Notes under the pieces: model-generated
What the model was told of the DNA's origin: nothing
Databases searched by the model: none
The model's input: the letters and a program-made list of their open reading frames with translations, nothing else
In this document: in pieces, positions 61,595 through 64,000 of the stretch
Numbering within the stretch: the first letter of the stretch is position 1
Layout: every line of letters starts with the position of its first letter
Assembly (NCBI GenBank): GCA_910578275.1
Contig: CAJTPR010000008.1
Location: forward strand, 1 to 64,000
Source: an uncultured Bacteroidales bacterium
GTDB taxonomy: Bacteria > Bacteroidota > Bacteroidia > Bacteroidales > P3
Direction of reading: 5' to 3'
Length of the DNA stretch: 64,000 bases
Translations under genes and position numbers: made by a program

Positions 61595-63805
61595 TTATTC
61601 CACGATATCCATTTCTTCCACAAGACGCGTGGCACCGGCAAACTTGTCGATGATGAACAGGCAATAGCGGATGTCGAGCATGATATTGCGGCACATTTGC
61701 GGGTCATAGCGGATATCGCTCATCGTGCCCTCCCAGTTACGATCGAAGTTGATTCCGATCAGATACCCGTCCCCATTGAGCACCGGACTGCCCGAATTCC
61801 CGCCCGTGGTATGGTTGGTGCCGACAAAGGCCACCGGCATCTCGCCCAAGGCGTTGGCATAACGGCCGTAGTCGCGCGAGGCATGAAGTTCCTTCAACTT
61901 GTCTTCCACTACATAATCGTACACCTCCGGATTCTCTTTCTCCATGATGCCGTCCAAGGTGGTATAATGCCTGTATCTGACGGCATCGGCAGGCTGGAAC
62001 CCTTGCACCTTCCCGTACGTCACCCGAAGCGTGAAATTGGCATCAGGATAGAAGCGGGAACTCCCCACATTACTCAATACCAGATTGTTTCGAAGGCCTT
62101 CGCGCATCAAGACGGCAAAGGCGCCGCTTTCCTTCATGGCCATCTGCCCTTTCATGTAAACCCGTTGCAGGCTGTCGATCCGTTTGCGGCCTTGCATCAA
62201 GAAAGGATAGGTCGTTTGCGCGTAGGCGGAGAAAACCTCGCCAGCATAGACGAAGAGCGGATCCTTTTCGATGACCTTGCAAGAAGCGGCCTTGTATTTG
62301 TCCAAGAAGGCGAACAATTTTTCCTTGGAAACGAAGAGGGAATTATTGTAAAATTCGTCCAACCGCCTTTTCATGTCCACGCCGGCAAAATCCACGATCC
62401 GGACGCGGGTACCGTCGGCTTTGACACGGAACGCCATTTCTTCGAACACGGCGCGATCCACTTGCGGATCGTAGTCCTTGAAGAATTTTTCCGCCTTTCG
62501 ACGGCAATCGGCCAAGGCCTTCGCCAAGGTGACGCTCGTGTCCTGGCCCTTCGATACCCGGCAAAGCTTGCCGAACGAATAGGCGAAAGGCACCGCTTCG
62601 GGAGCCATCAGATGTTCCTGGAAGACAATGGCGCTCGTGAGATAGGGATCCAGTCCGGCATAGGCGGATTCCAAGGCAGGCAACACGCCCGCGTATTCCT
62701 TTCCGGCCGCTGATTCCGTCCAGACGCTGAACACCTTTTCGTAGGCTTGCTTGCTGCCGATCACGTCGATACGTTCGATTCCTTTCACCTCGCCCATCCA
62801 TTTTTTCCATCCGTTGGCTATCGAGGCCGCCTTGGCCGCATATTGGATACGCACCTTGGCATCCTTTTCCATGGCCGCCTTGATGACGTCGAGCCGGGCG
62901 GTACGGGCGGCAATGCGCATGGGATCTTCCCGTTTCAGGATTTGTTCCACCCCGTAGGAACTCAGATATTCCTGCGTCCGGCCGGGATAACCGAACACGA
63001 ACGTGAAATCGCCTTCCTCGTATCCGCGCAAGTCTATCTTCAAATGCCGTTCAGGACGGTAGGGCTTGTTGTCCGGGCTATACGCGGCGGGGCGGTTGCC
63101 GGCATCCGCATAGATGCGGAAAACCGAGAAATCGCCCGTATGACGCGGCCACATCCAGTTGTCGGTGTCTCCGCCGAACTTGCCGATATTGGAGGGAGGC
63201 GTGCCCACCAGACGAACGTCCTTGAACACCTCGTAAACGAAAAGATAGTACTGGTTCCCGTAGTAGAACGGAAGTATCTTCACTTCCACGTTTTCTTCTT
63301 CCAGTTCCTCCTGCAAACGGCGGCCGCGCGCCTTCATGCTGTCCTGCCGGGCTTTCTCGGGCATATCCGGGACGATACCCTCCAACATGAATCCGGTAAC
63401 GTCGCGCATTTCCCTCAGGAAGCGGACTTCCAGGCCGGGACAAGGCAATTCGTCCTGCAGGGTCTTTGCCCAGAATCCTTCGGTGAGGTAATCGTGCTCT
63501 ACCGAAGAATGAGCCTGGATATGGCCGAAACCGCAATGGTGGTTGGTCAGGACAAGTCCTTGGGAGGAAACCACCTCGCCCGTGCAACCGCCGCCGAACT
63601 GCACCACGGCGTCCTTGAGCGAGGAATGGTTGATTCCGTAAATGTCCTCGGCACTCAATTGCAAGCCCAGACGCTGCATCTCCTCTTGGTTTTGCCGCAA
63701 AAGAAGCGGAATCCACATGCCTTCGTCGGCACGAACCGGCATACACGAAAAAAAGATGAAAAACAGGCAAAACGCCGCTTTCGATATTGTCTTGTCCGAG
63801 AACAT
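61595..63805 (-). CDS. dpp11: S46 dipeptidyl peptidase, DPP11-like
   Basis: Chymotrypsin-fold exopeptidase that removes N-terminal dipeptides. The protein has 736 residues with a signal peptide ending near MPVRADEG. The histidine motif is TNHHCG (87-92), the aspartate motif is GGDTDNW, and the serine is S671 in GGNSGSP. In this family the residue 18 positions after the serine sets specificity: glycine in DPP7, arginine in DPP11, which prefers Asp or Glu at P1. Here it is R689 (FDRNWEG), so acidic specificity is predicted. Likely periplasmic, with DPP4 and the C1B peptidase. Confidence 0.92.
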   Translation of the reverse strand: MFSDKTISKAAFCLFFIFFSCMPVRADEGMWIPLLLRQNQEEMQRLGLQLSAEDIYGINHSSLKDAVVQFGGGCTGEVVSSQGLVLTNHHCGFGHIQAHSSVEHDYLTEGFWAKTLQDELPCPGLEVRFLREMRDVTGFMLEGIVPDMPEKARQDSMKARGRRLQEELEEENVEVKILPFYYGNQYYLFVYEVFKDVRLVGTPPSNIGKFGGDTDNWMWPRHTGDFSVFRIYADAGNRPAAYSPDNKPYRPERHLKIDLRGYEEGDFTFVFGYPGRTQEYLSSYGVEQILKREDPMRIAARTARLDVIKAAMEKDAKVRIQYAAKAASIANGWKKWMGEVKGIERIDVIGSKQAYEKVFSVWTESAAGKEYAGVLPALESAYAGLDPYLTSAIVFQEHLMAPEAVPFAYSFGKLCRVSKGQDTSVTLAKALADCRRKAEKFFKDYDPQVDRAVFEEMAFRVKADGTRVRIVDFAGVDMKRRLDEFYNNSLFVSKEKLFAFLDKYKAASCKVIEKDPLFVYAGEVFSAYAQTTYPFLMQGRKRIDSLQRVYMKGQMAMKESGAFAVLMREGLRNNLVLSNVGSSRFYPDANFTLRVTYGKVQGFQPADAVRYRHYTTLDGIMEKENPEVYDYVVEDKLKELHASRDYGRYANALGEMPVAFVGTNHTTGGNSGSPVLNGDGYLIGINFDRNWEGTMSDIRYDPQMCRNIMLDIRYCLFIIDKFAGATRLVEEMDIVE

Positions 63806-63831
63806 GTCTTTATCTTTCTTAAAAATGAAGT

Positions 63832-64000
63832 CTATCTTCCGTCCGCCTTCTCGAAGGCTTCGGTGGCCTTGGTCTTGCGATGCTTGTTGAAGGCATCCAG
63901 GTCCAAGGTAAGGCTTATGAAATTGGGCGATCCCAACCGGTGGAACTTCGAACGCGAATAACTGATGTTGAATTTGGAAATGCGGAATCCCACACCCCAG
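63832..64000 (-). CDS. porQ: PorQ-like protein, C-terminal fragment (5' end outside window)
   Basis: About 56 residues are visible, ending in a TAG stop. The reading frame continues beyond the window. The visible part (WGVGFRISKFNISYSRSKFH, then LGSPNFISLTLDL) has beta-barrel-like strands and resembles the last strands of PorQ, a T9SS-associated outer-membrane protein. The final 20 residues are charged and helical. The call rests on a short fragment and should be treated as tentative. It starts the unit that includes the S46 peptidase, 26 bases downstream. Confidence 0.45.
   Translation of the reverse strand, partial: WGVGFRISKFNISYSRSKFHRLGSPNFISLTLDLDAFNKHRKTKATEAFEKADGR

Noticed and set aside
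1..64000. CRISPR array, rRNA operon or insertion sequence
   Set aside because: No regularly spaced short repeats, no rRNA sequence and no transposase motif were seen. The only clear repeat of more than 100 bases is the lipoprotein tandem unit.

Overview
The window looks like a chromosome segment of a Bacteroidales bacterium (phylum Bacteroidota) with fairly high GC. The supporting evidence is: a short primary sigma factor without region 1.1; promoters of the Bacteroidota type (TTTG-N19-TAnnTTTG) instead of -35/-10 boxes; few Shine-Dalgarno sequences; type IX secretion (T9SS) components and cargo; and a PorG-UppS-BamA-Skp-Skp gene order. Dipeptidyl peptidases of families S9 and S46, a secreted C1B peptidase and a lysine-fermentation cluster suggest a proteolytic, amino-acid-fermenting lifestyle like that of Porphyromonas or Odoribacter. 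The species cannot be named from the sequence alone.

Layout. 1-2170: the 3' end of a phage tail-fibre-like gene, then two nearly identical small lipoprotein genes in tandem, each with its own terminator. 2314-6411 (minus): metG, mltG, rpoD. 6446-11586 (plus): a serine hydrolase, an unknown membrane protein, dapF, a GNAT acetyltransferase, gltX. 11594-17752 (minus): a C1B peptidase with its own promoter, a DUF6057-like membrane protein, a CxxCH-bearing beta-propeller lipoprotein, xseA, xseB. 17889-23198 (minus): a ClC channel, DPP4, queA. 23244-26380 (plus): a consensus promoter, tRNA-Pro, tRNA-Thr, a T9SS cargo protein and a WbqC-like protein. 26361-40200 (minus): a very long tightly packed run with a 1263-residue T9SS cargo protein, nadK, porG, uppS, bamA, two skp/ompH genes, galE, an SF1 helicase and nspC. 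40309-42222 (plus): parE. 42219-47272 (minus): a DUF4296 lipoprotein and, transcribed separately, the lysine-degradation genes atoD-kal-kce-kdd-kamA. 47456-51295 (plus): pyrE, an SRPBCC-like protein, rlmD, a serine hydrolase. 51318-52322 (minus): a DUF3078 protein. 52404-54801 (plus): rpe, pyrG. 54904-58923 (minus): hemerythrin-domain protein, LuxR-type regulator, a two-part ThrE exporter, thiL, an S4 protein. 58984-60711 (plus): a Nif3-like protein and a zinc-ribbon coiled-coil protein. 60792-64000 (minus): the tail of a PorQ-like gene, a DPP11-like S46 peptidase, a glycosyltransferase.

How the genes fit together. BamA, Skp, PorG and probably PorQ serve outer-membrane and T9SS assembly. The two proteins with C-terminal sorting domains are likely clients. 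DPP4, the DPP11-like enzyme and the C1B peptidase would break proteins into di- and oligopeptides. KamA, Kdd, Kce, Kal and the CoA-transferase alpha subunit would carry lysine towards acetoacetate and crotonyl-CoA. The lysine 5,6-aminomutase and the catalytic CoA-transferase beta subunit are not in the window.

The most unusual points are the tandem lipoprotein duplication that captured the end of the tail-fibre gene, the lysine/alanine-rich tail on KamA, the terminator-like hairpin directly before kamA, the degenerate receiver of the LuxR regulator paired with a RIC-type hemerythrin, and the CxxCH propeller/DUF6057 pair.
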